64,000 bases of DNA from Desulfocarbo sp964620595 (GTDB lineage Bacteria > Desulfobacterota > Desulfarculia > Desulfarculales > Desulfarculaceae), in contig CAZUHP010000002.1 of NCBI GenBank assembly GCA_964620595.1, positions 107,778 through 171,777 on the forward strand, read 5' to 3'. The position numbers and the translations under genes were made by a program. Shown here one piece after another: positions 16,715 through 24,403 of this stretch (its first letter is position 1; each line of letters opens with the position of its first letter). The notes beneath the pieces were generated by a model. The model was not told the DNA's origin and did not search any database. It worked only from the letters and a program-made list of their open reading frames with translations.

Positions 16715-17776
16715 GTGGGCAGCTTCAGGGGACGCATACTGCGGGTAGCCACCTTTGGCGAGAGCCACGGCCCTGGTCTGGGGGTGGTGGTGGAGGGAGT
16801 GCCTGCCGGGGTGGCCTTGGACCAGACCCTGGTGCAGGCGGAGCTGGACAAGCGCCGGCCTGGCACCAGTCCCCACGTCTCGCCCCGGCGCGAACCAGAC
16901 CGGGTGGAGATACTCTCCGGCCTGTCCAAAGGCAAGACCTTGGGCACCCCCATCGCCATGCTGGTACGCAACCAGGACGCCCGCCCGGGCGACTACGGCG
17001 AACTGGCCCGGCTCTTCCGCCCCGGCCATGCCGACTACACCTATTGGCGCAAGTACGGCACCCCGCCCCAGCCCGGCGGCGGCCGCGCCTCGGGCCGGGA
17101 GACCCTGGCCCGGGTGGCGGCCGGGGCAGTGGCCCGGGCCCTGCTGGAGCCCTTGGGCGTAAGCTTTGCAGCCTACACCGTTGCTGTCGGGGCGGTGCAG
17201 GGGAGACAGGTTGACCCGAATTTCGCCCTGGCCCATCCTTTGCGCGCGGCCGACCCGGACATGGCCGAGGCTATGGCCGCTGAGATACAGGCGGCCCGCG
17301 CCGAGGGCGACTCGGTGGGCGGGGTGGTGGAGTTGGCCATTGAGGGCGTACCGGCCGGCCTGGGCGAGCCGGTGTTCGACAAGCTGGACGCGCTGCTGGG
17401 GGGGGCCATGCTGTCCATCGGCGGCGTGAAGGGGGTGGAGATCGGCGCCGGCTTTGAAGCGGCCCGCCGCCGCGGCTCGCAGAACAACGACCAGATGGGG
17501 CCGGAGGGATTCTTGAGCAATCACGCCGGCGGTATCCTGGGAGGCATCTCCACGGGCCAGCCCATTGTGCTGCGCCTGGCCGTGAAGCCCACCCCTTCCA
17601 TCAGCCGGGAGCAGTCCACCCAGGACCTGGAGGGCCGGCCCCGGCACATAAGCATCCAGGGCCGCCACGACCCTTGCCTCTGCCCCCGCGTGGCGCCGGT
17701 GGCCGAGGCCATGGCCGCCTTGGTGATCGCCGACGCCTGGCTGGTGCAGCGCGCCTTGGAAAGGAGCCGCCCATGA
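16715..17776 (+). CDS. aroC: Chorismate synthase
   Basis: FMN-dependent elimination of phosphate from EPSP to give chorismate, the last shared step. 353 residues starting at GTG (16715), one base after the aroKB stop. Signatures are VATFGESHGPGLGVVVEGVP at the N-terminus, HADYTYWRKYG, GGGRASGRETLARVAAGA and, toward the end, GRHDPCLCPRVAPVAEAMAA. It overlaps aroQ by four bases. Confidence 0.95.
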   Translation: MGSFRGRILRVATFGESHGPGLGVVVEGVPAGVALDQTLVQAELDKRRPGTSPHVSPRREPDRVEILSGLSKGKTLGTPIAMLVRNQDARPGDYGELARLFRPGHADYTYWRKYGTPPQPGGGRASGRETLARVAAGAVARALLEPLGVSFAAYTVAVGAVQGRQVDPNFALAHPLRAADPDMAEAMAAEIQAARAEGDSVGGVVELAIEGVPAGLGEPVFDKLDALLGGAMLSIGGVKGVEIGAGFEAARRRGSQNNDQMGPEGFLSNHAGGILGGISTGQPIVLRLAVKPTPSISREQSTQDLEGRPRHISIQGRHDPCLCPRVAPVAEAMAALVIADAWLVQRALERSRP

Positions 17777-18210
17777 AAGTGCTCGTTTTGAACGGTCCCA
17801 ACCTGAATCTCCTGGGCCGGCGCGAACCAGAGATCTACGGCGACTTGACCCTGGCCGACATAGAGCAGCGCCTCATCGCCCGGGGCGAGGAGCTGGGCAT
17901 GGAGGTGGAGTGCCGCCAGTCCAACCACGAGGGCGAGTTGGTAGAGGCTGTCCAGCAGGCCGGGGCCGAGGGCGCGGGCGTCATACTCAACGCCGGCGCC
18001 TACACCCATACCAGCGTGGCCTTGCGCGACGCGGTGGCCGGCAGTGGCGCGGTGGTGGTGGAGGTGCACCTGACCAATCCGCACGCGCGCGAGGAGTTCC
18101 GCCGGGTGTCGCTTCTGGCCGGGGTGTGCGCCGGCGAGGTGGCCGGCTTCGGGTGGGAGTCCTACCTGCTGGCCCTGCAATGGTTCGGGTGGAGGCAGGA
18201 AAAAGGCTAG
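17773..18210 (+). CDS. aroQ: 3-dehydroquinate dehydratase, type II
   Basis: Dehydrates 3-dehydroquinate to 3-dehydroshikimate. 145 residues, typical of the dodecameric type II enzyme. LNGPNLNLLGRREPEIYG carries the catalytic Tyr, SNHEGELVEA and ILNAGAYTHTSVALRDA are the substrate-binding loops and VEVHLTNPHAREEFR holds the catalytic His and Arg. AAGGAG at 17761-17766 gives a strong ribosome site inside the end of aroC. It is the last gene of the trpE operon; the next promoter begins 26 bases after its stop. Confidence 0.96.
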   Translation: MKVLVLNGPNLNLLGRREPEIYGDLTLADIEQRLIARGEELGMEVECRQSNHEGELVEAVQQAGAEGAGVILNAGAYTHTSVALRDAVAGSGAVVVEVHLTNPHAREEFRRVSLLAGVCAGEVAGFGWESYLLALQWFGWRQEKG

Positions 18211-18235
18211 CGTGCCTTTGGCCCTGATTTAACCA

Positions 18236-18264
18236 TTGACTTTCCCCCGGCCAAGGTGTTTAAT
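18236..18264 (+). promoter_or_regulatory. Promoter of the aroF2-pheA-tyrA operon
   Basis: TTGACT (18236-18241) and TTTAAT (18259-18264) are 17 bases apart, a near-consensus sigma-70 arrangement, 75 bases before the leader-peptide ATG. Confidence 0.75.
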
Positions 18265-18338
18265 TCCCGAACTAGGCCGTGGGGCCTGGATAATGCAGAG
18301 AAAGGTCGAAGCACCCAGCCATGACGGGTAAGGCGGAC

Positions 18339-18440
18339 ATGAGAAAGAGCGCGATGAAGGGGATCAGTGGCCCCTCGGCGCCCTATTTCTTTTTTGGCTA
18401 TTTTTATTCCGCCGTCCGCCCGGTGGCAGGGGAGGTGTAA
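18339..18440 (+). CDS. Phe/Tyr leader peptide (33 aa)
   Basis: Short frame between the promoter and the second DAHP synthase gene. The centre reads SAPYFFFGYFYSAVRP: seven of eight consecutive residues (codons 18384-18407) are Phe or Tyr. This is the pattern of a pheL/tyr-type attenuation leader, and fits an operon making both phenylalanine and tyrosine precursors. An in-frame ATG at 18321 could extend it by six residues. Segment 18416-18427 (CCGCCCGGTGGC), nine bases after the last control codon, can pair with the 5' arm of the terminator (18477-18487, eleven pairs with one bulge) as an antiterminator. Confidence 0.87.
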   Translation: MRKSAMKGISGPSAPYFFFGYFYSAVRPVAGEV

Positions 18441-18473
18441 GGCCTAAGACCAGCTAATAAGCCGAAACCAACC

Positions 18474-18513
18474 AAGGCCATGGGCGGACGAAAAGCCGCC
18501 CATGGCCTTTTTT
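18474..18513 (+). terminator. aroF2-pheA-tyrA attenuator
   Basis: AAGGCCATGGGCGG (18474-18487) and CCGCCCATGGCCTT (18496-18509) make a perfect 14-bp stem with an eight-base loop and end in a run of six T. It stands between the Phe/Tyr leader and the structural genes. Its 5' arm is the pairing target of 18416-18427. Confidence 0.92.
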
Positions 18514-18573
18514 GCGTGTAGGGAGGCCGGCGGCAGGAGGTCAGCCCGAGGCCCAGGAGCAAGGAGGAGGAAG

Positions 18574-19488
18574 ATGTTGTCCCCAGGCATGCAAAAAGAG
18601 GCGAGCCAAGACCCCGTCAAACCCGGCACGGTGCAGCAGGCGCCGGCTGCGGGCCAGCGGGAGGGCCGGCGTTTCCTGGTCAGCCGCGAGGCCAAGGCCG
18701 ACGATACCGTGGTCCGGGTGGGCGCGGCGGCCATTGGCGGTTCCCGCTTCGCCGTGATCGCCGGGCCCTGCTCGGTGGAAAGCAGCGAGCAGATGCTTTG
18801 CACCGCCCGCAAGGTGAGCCAGGCCGGAGCCGTGATCCTGCGCGGCGGCGCCTTCAAGCCCCGCACCTCGCCGTACAGCTTCCAGGGCATGGGTGAGGAG
18901 GGCCTCAAGCTTCTGGCCAAGGCCCGCGAGATTACCGGGCTGCCGGTGGTGACCGAGGTGATGGACAGTGAGGACATCTCCCTGGTGGCGGAGTACGCCG
19001 ACATTCTCCAGGTGGGCGCGCGCAATGTCCAGAACTTCTCGCTGCTGCGCAAGTTGGGCAAGGTCGACAAGCCGGTGCTCCTGAAGCGGGGGCTCATGAC
19101 CCGGGTCAAGGAGTTCCTGCTGTCGGCAGAATACATCATGGCCGGCGGCAACGAGCAGGTGGTGCTTTGCGAGCGCGGCATCCGCACCTTTGAAACCGCC
19201 ACCCGCAACACCCTGGACTTGAGCGCCGTGTGCGTGATCAAGGAGCGTAGCCACCTGCCGGTGGTGGTGGACCCCAGCCATGCGGTGGGCCACCGCCGCT
19301 TCGTGCGGCCCCTGGCCCGGGCGGCCTTGGCCGTGGGTGCGGACGGCATCATGGTGGAGGTGCACTGCGCGCCGGAGAGCGCCCTGTGCGACGGCGACCA
19401 GTCGCTCACCCCGCCCGAGTTTGCCGACATGATGGACGACCTGCGGCTCATGGCCGGCGCCATGGGACGCACCCTGGAGCTGGGCTAG
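18574..19488 (+). CDS. aroF: DAHP synthase, type I-beta, second isoenzyme
   Basis: Second 3-deoxy-7-phosphoheptulonate synthase, 304 residues, clearly homologous to the one at 12058 through the barrel (IAGPCSVESS, LRGGAFKPRTSPYSFQG, VLLKRGLM, CERGIRTFE, VVVDPSHAVGHR). Its N-terminus is shorter and unlike the ACT-like extension of the first, so allosteric control may differ. I start it at the ATG at 18574, directly after AAGGAGGAGG (18561-18570); an upstream in-frame ATG at 18502 lies inside the terminator stem and is rejected. First gene of the Phe/Tyr-attenuated operon. Confidence 0.94.
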   Translation: MLSPGMQKEASQDPVKPGTVQQAPAAGQREGRRFLVSREAKADDTVVRVGAAAIGGSRFAVIAGPCSVESSEQMLCTARKVSQAGAVILRGGAFKPRTSPYSFQGMGEEGLKLLAKAREITGLPVVTEVMDSEDISLVAEYADILQVGARNVQNFSLLRKLGKVDKPVLLKRGLMTRVKEFLLSAEYIMAGGNEQVVLCERGIRTFETATRNTLDLSAVCVIKERSHLPVVVDPSHAVGHRRFVRPLARAALAVGADGIMVEVHCAPESALCDGDQSLTPPEFADMMDDLRLMAGAMGRTLELG

Positions 19489-19522
19489 AAAACCGCAACC
19501 TTTTTGGCAAGAGAGAAGAGCC

Positions 19523-20704
19523 ATGCCAGCCGACCGCCAACTAGCCGAGACGCCTGCCGGCCCTGCCGGCGACGCCGCTGCCATCACCTGTGACCAAGCC
19601 GCCCGACGGGAGCTGGAAGTCCGGCGCCAGGAGATCGACGAGCTGGACCTTCGCATCCTGGACCTGCTCAACCTGCGCGCCCGCGCGGCCCTGGAGATAG
19701 CCCGTTGCAAGCGGGCCGCCGGCCTGGCCGTGTTGGCGCCCGAACGCGAGGAGCGGGTGATCAAGCGGCTTTGCCTGGCCAACCCAGGCCCCTTGCCAGA
19801 GGCGGACCTGCGCCGCATCTACAACGAGGTCATCTCTTCCTGCCGCGAGTTGCAGCGGCCGCTCAAGGTGGCCTACCTGGGGCCGGAGTACACCTTCAGC
19901 CACCAGGCGGCGCTGTCCCGCTTTGGCAGCGGGGCGGACTTTTGCGGCCAGGCCAGCATCGCCGAGGTGTTCTCGGCCGTGGAGCGGGGCCATTGCCAGG
20001 TGGGCCTGGTGCCGGTGGAGAACTCCTGCGAAGGGGGGGTGGGCGTCACCTTGGACCGCCTGCTGTCCTCGGAACTCAAGGTGTGCGGCGAGGTGTTCGC
20101 CCCCATCGCCCACGCCTTGATGTCCCGGGAGCAGGAGCTGGACGCGGTGAAGCGGGTCTATTCCCACCCCCAGGGTTTGAACCAGTGCCGGGGCTGGCTG
20201 GCGCGGGTCATGCCCGAGGTGGCCCTGTTGGAGTCCAGCTCCACCGCCGCGGCGGCCCGCCGCGCAGCGGCCGAGCCCGGTGCGGCGGCGGTGGGCGCGG
20301 AGTTGGCTGCCCGCCGCTACGGCCTGAACCTGTTGGCCACCGATATCCAGGACGCCTCGCCCAACTTGACCCGTTTTCTGGTGTTGGGCCGCGAGTCCTG
20401 TCCGCCCACCGGCGAGGACAAGACCTCCCTGGTCTTTTTCGCCGCCCATCAGCCGGGCTCCCTGTATGCCGCGCTCAGCCATTTCTCTTCCCGCGGCTTG
20501 AACCTGAGCCGCATAGAGTCGCGCCCCATCAAGGGCCGGCCCTGGGAATACGCCTTTTTCGTGGATGTCATGGGCCACCAGGAGGAGGAGCCTTTGCGCG
20601 AGGTATTGGCCGTGCTTTCCGAAAAGCTGGACATGCTGAAGGTGCTGGGCTCCTATCCCCTTGGCGGCGGGCCTTGGGGCGATCGGGCCGAGGGGCACAG
20701 CTAG
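19523..20704 (+). CDS. pheA: Chorismate mutase / prephenate dehydratase (P-protein)
   Basis: Bifunctional enzyme turning chorismate into prephenate and then phenylpyruvate, 393 residues. After an Ala-rich N-terminal extension of about 30 residues comes an AroQ-type chorismate mutase helix bundle (EVRRQEIDELDLRILDLLNL, up to about residue 110). The dehydratase domain follows, from KVAYLGPEYTFSHQAA through VPVENSCEGGVG to LTRFLVLG. An ACT domain completes the protein, with the Phe-binding motifs GSLYAALSHF and SRIESRPIKG near residues 315-345. Feedback control by phenylalanine is expected from the ACT domain, in addition to attenuation. It lies 34 bases after aroF2. Confidence 0.96.
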   Translation: MPADRQLAETPAGPAGDAAAITCDQAARRELEVRRQEIDELDLRILDLLNLRARAALEIARCKRAAGLAVLAPEREERVIKRLCLANPGPLPEADLRRIYNEVISSCRELQRPLKVAYLGPEYTFSHQAALSRFGSGADFCGQASIAEVFSAVERGHCQVGLVPVENSCEGGVGVTLDRLLSSELKVCGEVFAPIAHALMSREQELDAVKRVYSHPQGLNQCRGWLARVMPEVALLESSSTAAAARRAAAEPGAAAVGAELAARRYGLNLLATDIQDASPNLTRFLVLGRESCPPTGEDKTSLVFFAAHQPGSLYAALSHFSSRGLNLSRIESRPIKGRPWEYAFFVDVMGHQEEEPLREVLAVLSEKLDMLKVLGSYPLGGGPWGDRAEGHS

Positions 20705-20723
20705 GGAGCAGGAGGCTTTGACC

Positions 20724-21554
20724 ATGGAGGAGGGATTCTTCAGGCCGCTCACCGTGGGTGTCATCGGGGGGCGGGGCCGCATGGGCCGGCTCCTGGTGCG
20801 GCTCCTGCAGGAAGCCGGGCAAGAGGTGCTGGTCTTGGACCGGAAGGACGGCCCCTGGGAGCCGAAGCTGGCGCGTCGCTGCCTGGTGCTGGTGCTGGCG
20901 GTGCCGCTGTCGGCGGTAGAGGAAGTCATGCGGGCGGTGGGGCCCTATACCAGGGCCGACGGGGCGGTTATCGACGTTGCCTCCCTCAAGGAGGAGCCCC
21001 TGCGGGCCATGCTGGCCCACGCCCGCGGCGAGGTGGTGGGTAGCCATCCTCTCTTCGGTCCCCTGGCCGATCCCGCCGGCCAGACGGTGTTTCTCTGTCC
21101 CGGCCGGGGCAGGGCCTGGGCCGCATGGTGGCGCTGCCTGTGGCGGCGGGTTGGGGCCCGGGTGGTGGAGATATCTCCTTCCCGCCACGACAGCCTCATG
21201 GCCCGGGTGCAGACCTTGCGCCACCTTCTGGTGGCCGTGCTGGGTTTGGCCCTGGTAGAGATGGACTTCGACCCTCACACGGACCTGGCCCTGGCCGGGC
21301 CCTGGTTCGGCCGCTTGTGGGAGCTTTTGGACAATCAAGGCGCCCAGCCCGCCGAGCTGTACGCAGAGTTGGCCCTGGCAAATTCCCAGGGCACGGAGGC
21401 GGCCCGCGCCCTGGCCCGGGCTGCCGGCCGGCTCCATGTCTCCCTGGCGCAGCGCGACCGCCAAGGAGTGGCCGCCCTGCTGGATCAAGCGGTGCAACTG
21501 GTTACGGCCGGCCAGACCGGGCAGGCTGTTGACCGGGCCCGGAACCTGGGGTAG
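20724..21554 (+). CDS. tyrA: Prephenate dehydrogenase
   Basis: Oxidative decarboxylation of prephenate to 4-hydroxyphenylpyruvate. 276 residues. The N-terminal dinucleotide fold starts VGVIGGRGRMGRLL, and VVGSHPLFGPLADP contains the catalytic His of TyrA enzymes. I use the ATG at 20724 because AGGAGG (20709-20714) is nine bases upstream; an earlier in-frame ATG at 20661 would overlap pheA. There is no fused chorismate mutase, consistent with PheA carrying it. The promoter of the trpDCFBA operon lies inside the last 26 bases of this gene. Confidence 0.92.
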   Translation: MEEGFFRPLTVGVIGGRGRMGRLLVRLLQEAGQEVLVLDRKDGPWEPKLARRCLVLVLAVPLSAVEEVMRAVGPYTRADGAVIDVASLKEEPLRAMLAHARGEVVGSHPLFGPLADPAGQTVFLCPGRGRAWAAWWRCLWRRVGARVVEISPSRHDSLMARVQTLRHLLVAVLGLALVEMDFDPHTDLALAGPWFGRLWELLDNQGAQPAELYAELALANSQGTEAARALARAAGRLHVSLAQRDRQGVAALLDQAVQLVTAGQTGQAVDRARNLG

Positions 21555-21557
21555 TAT
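21529..21557 (+). promoter_or_regulatory. Promoter of the trpDCFBA operon
   Basis: TTGACC (21529-21534) and TAGTAT (21552-21557) with 17-base spacing, overlapping the 3' end of tyrA. A start near 21564 would place the first Trp leader ATG about 27 bases downstream. Confidence 0.72.
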
Positions 21558-21590
21558 GCCTACAGAGAGATTACGTGTAAGGAGAGAGAT

Positions 21591-21665
21591 ATGAAGCTCA
21601 GGACCGCATGGCGCGGCTGGTGGTGGCAGGTAAACGCGGAGGTGCCGCGCGCCGCAGTGGTCTGA
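21591..21665 (+). CDS. trpL: First Trp leader peptide of the trpDCFBA operon (24 aa)
   Basis: 24-residue frame with AAGGAG six bases before its ATG. It begins MKLRTAWRGWWWQVNAEV, with Trp codons at 21609 and at 21618-21626. It is the first of two consecutive Trp leaders in this 375-base region. TGGTCT at 21658-21663, overlapping its stop, can pair with AGACCA at 21686-21691 at the edge of the following terminator, giving a possible antiterminator. The good ribosome site and the Trp cluster make translation likely. Confidence 0.85.
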   Translation: MKLRTAWRGWWWQVNAEVPRAAVV

Positions 21666-21690
21666 GCATATCTGAAGCAAAGCCGAGACC

Positions 21691-21731
21691 AAGGCCGTGG
21701 ACCTCCAGAGGGACCACGGCCTTGTTGCGTT
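21691..21731 (+). terminator. First trp attenuator of the trpDCFBA operon
   Basis: AAGGCCGTGG (21691-21700) pairs perfectly with CCACGGCCTT (21714-21723). The downstream T tract is interrupted (TTGTTGCGTT), so this is a weaker terminator than the second one. Confidence 0.65.
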
Positions 21732-21751
21732 CGGCTTGGGAGACAATCTTG

Positions 21752-21841
21752 ATGCAGGCAGACCTCGACCATTGTGCCCCCCAGGGGCGGGCTTGGGGCT
21801 GGTGGTGGCGCACCAGGAGGGAGAGGTCTGTCCATAGCTAG
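21752..21841 (+). CDS. trpL: Second Trp leader peptide of the trpDCFBA operon (29 aa)
   Basis: 29-residue frame with GGGAGA about eight bases before the ATG. Its core is QGRAWGWWWRTRRERS, with Trp codons at 21794 and 21800-21808. It strongly resembles the core of the first leader (AWRGWWW against AWGWWW), which suggests local duplication. GGTCTGTCC (21825-21833), 17 bases after the last Trp codon, can pair with GGGCAGACC (21870-21878) over nine positions with one G-U, overlapping the 5' arm of the second terminator. Confidence 0.85.
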   Translation: MQADLDHCAPQGRAWGWWWRTRRERSVHS

Positions 21842-21865
21842 GCCGTAGATGCGAGTAACCAGGAG

Positions 21866-21904
21866 CCGCGGGCAGACCAGAGAGTCGCCCGCGGTTTTCT
21901 TTTT
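21866..21904 (+). terminator. Second trp attenuator of the trpDCFBA operon
   Basis: CCGCGGGC (21866-21873) pairs with GCCCGCGG (21887-21894), with an inner GAC/GTC extension, followed by TTTTCTTTTT. It lies 27 bases before the trpD start and competes with the antiterminator formed by 21825-21833. Confidence 0.88.
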
Positions 21905-21930
21905 GGGGTTCAGAAAGTGGGAGGGTTTCC

Positions 21931-22992
21931 ATGATACGCGAAGCCATAGCCAAGGCAGCCAGCGGCAAGCACCTGAGTGAAGCCGAGATGATCGCCGCCA
22001 TGAGCCACATCATGGAGGGCAAGGCCACACCGGCCCAGATCGGGGCGCTTCTCATTGCGCTGCGCATGAAGGGCGAAACCGTGGAGGAGATAGCCGGCGC
22101 GGCGCGGGTCATGCGCGACAAGGCCAGCGAGGTGCCCACCTTGGCCCGGGCCGCGGGAGGCGTGTTGGTGGACATAGTGGGCACTGGTGGCGATGGTGCC
22201 GGCACCTTCAACGTCTCCACCACCACCGCCTTCGTGGTGGCCGGCTGTGGCCTCAAGGTGGCCAAGCACGGCAACCGCGCCATAAGCAGTTCCTGCGGGA
22301 GCGCCGATCTCATCGAGTCCCTGGGCGTGCCCCTGGACCTGGCGCCCGAGGAAATCGGCGCCTGCGTGGACCGGGCCGGTATTGGTTTCCTCTTTGCCCC
22401 CAGGCTGCACGGCGCCATGCGCCATGCCCTGGGGCCCCGGCGGGAGATAGGCCTGCGCACCGTGTTCAATCTCTTGGGCCCCCTCACCAACCCGGCCGGG
22501 GCCACGGTGCTGCTGGTGGGGGTGTATGACGCCCGCCTGGTAAGACCCCTGGCCGAGGTGCTGGGACGCCTGGGCGCGGAGAGCGCCATGGTGGTGCACG
22601 GCGAGGGCGGCCTGGACGAGATCACCGTGACCGGCAGGACCAGGATAGCCCGCCTAGCCCAGGGCCGGGTCAGCGAGTTCACCATCACGCCCGAGGAGCT
22701 GGGCCTGCGCCGGGCGGGCTTGGCGGATATCCACGGCGGCGATGTCGAAACCTGCCGCAAACAGACCTTGGCGGTGCTCTCCGGGGAACCCGGTGCTCGG
22801 CGTGACATGGTGCTCATGAACGCGGCTGCGGCCCTGGTGGCGGCCGGGCGGGCCGATGGCTTCCGCGAGGGCGTGGCCCTGGCCGCAGGGGCCATAGACT
22901 CGGGCGCGGCCATGGCGCGGCTGGAGGACCTGGTGGCCATGGCCAGTGACTACGCCCTGCCGGCATCCCGCGTTCAGGGAGGCGCACGGTGA
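21931..22992 (+). CDS. trpD: Anthranilate phosphoribosyltransferase
   Basis: Transfers phosphoribosyl from PRPP to anthranilate. 353 residues. The PRPP-binding loop DIVGTGGDGAGTFNVST and KHGNRAISSSCGSADLIES are diagnostic, and LRTVFNLLGPLTNPA follows. GGGAGGG precedes the ATG at 21931. First structural gene after the tandem Trp leaders; its stop overlaps the trpC start (GTGA). Confidence 0.96.
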   Translation: MIREAIAKAASGKHLSEAEMIAAMSHIMEGKATPAQIGALLIALRMKGETVEEIAGAARVMRDKASEVPTLARAAGGVLVDIVGTGGDGAGTFNVSTTTAFVVAGCGLKVAKHGNRAISSSCGSADLIESLGVPLDLAPEEIGACVDRAGIGFLFAPRLHGAMRHALGPRREIGLRTVFNLLGPLTNPAGATVLLVGVYDARLVRPLAEVLGRLGAESAMVVHGEGGLDEITVTGRTRIARLAQGRVSEFTITPEELGLRRAGLADIHGGDVETCRKQTLAVLSGEPGARRDMVLMNAAAALVAAGRADGFREGVALAAGAIDSGAAMARLEDLVAMASDYALPASRVQGGAR

Positions 22993-23789
22993 GCCAGGGG
23001 ATATTGGAACGGATCCTGGCCAACAAGCGGGTGGAGGTGGCCCGGCTGACCATGCGGAGCGCCTTGGTCGAGCTGCGCCGCCTGGCCGGCCTGGCCCCCC
23101 CGCCCCGGGATTTCTTGGCCGCCCTGCGCCAGCGGCCGGGTGGGGCAGTGATTGCCGAGATCAAGCGGGCCTCGCCTTCGGCCGGCAAGTTGGCCCCGGA
23201 GGTGAACCCGGCCGGCCTGGCCGCAGCCTATGAGTCCGGTGGCGCGGCGGCGCTCTCGGTGCTCACGGATCGGGTTTTCTTTGGCGGCTCCCTGGAGGAC
23301 CTGCGCCGGGCCCGGGCTGCCAGCAGCCTTCCGGTCCTGCGCAAAGACTTCATCATCAGCCCGGCCCAGCTTTACGAGGCCCGGGCCGCCGGCGCCGACG
23401 CGGTGCTTCTCATCGCGGCCGCCTTGGAGGCCGGCCTTTTGGGGGAACTCTACGACCTGGCCCGGGAGTTGGGGCTGACGCCGCTGGTGGAGATACACCG
23501 GGCCGCTGAGCTGGAGACCGTGCTGGCGCTCGCGCCCGATCTGGTGGGCATAAACAACCGCAACCTGGAAACCCTGGAAGTGGACCTGGACACCTGCCTG
23601 CGCCTGCGGCCTCTGCTGCCCGCCGGGGTGACGGTGGTGGCCGAAAGCGGCATCCACGGTCCGGAAGATCTGGCCCGGCTGCGGGCCGGCGGCCTGGATG
23701 CTTTTCTAGTGGGCACCAGCCTGATGCGCGCGTCCGATCCCGGGGCAGCGCTTCGGGCGCTCACCAGGGGGAAAGGAGCCTTACCGTGA
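22989..23789 (+). CDS. trpC: Indole-3-glycerol-phosphate synthase
   Basis: Ring closure of 1-(2-carboxyphenylamino)-deoxyribulose phosphate to indole-3-glycerol phosphate. 266 residues, a single TIM barrel without fused TrpF. VIAEIKRASPSAG holds the catalytic Lys, LRKDFIISPAQLYEARAAGA and VGINNRNLETLEVDL are typical, and VAESGIHGPEDL follows. It begins with GTG at 22989 overlapping the trpD stop and its end overlaps trpF in the same way. Confidence 0.96.
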   Translation: MSQGILERILANKRVEVARLTMRSALVELRRLAGLAPPPRDFLAALRQRPGGAVIAEIKRASPSAGKLAPEVNPAGLAAAYESGGAAALSVLTDRVFFGGSLEDLRRARAASSLPVLRKDFIISPAQLYEARAAGADAVLLIAAALEAGLLGELYDLARELGLTPLVEIHRAAELETVLALAPDLVGINNRNLETLEVDLDTCLRLRPLLPAGVTVVAESGIHGPEDLARLRAGGLDAFLVGTSLMRASDPGAALRALTRGKGALP

Positions 23790-24403
23790 GGATCAAGATT
23801 TGCGGCATAACCAACCTGGCCGATGCCCTGGCCGCGGTGCGCCTGGGCGCCGATGCCTTGGGTTTCGTGTTCGCCGACAGCCCCCGCCGCATCAGCCCCG
23901 AGGCGGCGCGGGCCATCAGCAACGAGCTGCCGCCCTTTGTGGTCAAGGTGGGGGTGTTTGCCGATGCGCCGCTTAGCCACCTGCGCCGGGTGCGCGATTA
24001 CTGCGGCCTGGATGCGGTGCAGCTCCACGGCCAAGAGGGCGCGGACTACATCCAGGCCCTGTGCCCGGGGGTGATAAAGGCTCTGCGCCTGAAGACGGGG
24101 GGCGGCCGTGACCTGGGCGAATTGCCCATGGCCACCCTGCTCCTGGACGCCTATGACCCTTTGCGCCGGGGCGGCACCGGCAAGACCTGCGACTGGAGCC
24201 GCGCCCGGGAGTTGGCCCGCAGCCGGCCGGTGATCCTGGCCGGGGGCCTGCGCCCCGACAACGTGGCCCGGGCGGTGAAAGAAGTACGACCCTACGCCGT
24301 GGACGTTTCCAGCGGCGTGGAACAGGAACCTGGGAGAAAAGATCATGACAAGATCGCAAGCTTCATCCATAACGCCAGGGCCGCGGCAAACCCTGCCCAC
24401 TGA
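23786..24403 (+). CDS. trpF: Phosphoribosylanthranilate isomerase
   Basis: Isomerises N-(5'-phosphoribosyl)anthranilate. 205 residues starting at GTG. It opens with RIKICGITNLADA containing the catalytic Cys, has VQLHGQEG, LLLDAYDP with the catalytic Asp, and ILAGGLRPDNV and AVDVSSGVEQEPGRKD near the C-terminus. GGAAAGGAG lies just upstream. The last 59 bases also encode the start of trpB in another frame, an unusually long overlap. Confidence 0.95.
   Translation: MRIKICGITNLADALAAVRLGADALGFVFADSPRRISPEAARAISNELPPFVVKVGVFADAPLSHLRRVRDYCGLDAVQLHGQEGADYIQALCPGVIKALRLKTGGGRDLGELPMATLLLDAYDPLRRGGTGKTCDWSRARELARSRPVILAGGLRPDNVARAVKEVRPYAVDVSSGVEQEPGRKDHDKIASFIHNARAAANPAH

Noticed and set aside
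14992..17668. Minus-strand frames of 500-660 codons across the aro genes
   Set aside because: Antisense shadows of aroE, aroKB and aroC with low-complexity translations; the plus-strand genes have full family signatures.
18502..18573. Upstream ATG for the second DAHP synthase
   Set aside because: The ATG lies in the attenuator stem; the AAGGAGGAGG site at 18561-18570 points to the ATG at 18574.
20568..22940. 790-codon minus-strand frame
   Set aside because: Antisense to pheA-tyrA-trpD and to the trp leaders; no ribosome site or recognisable domain.
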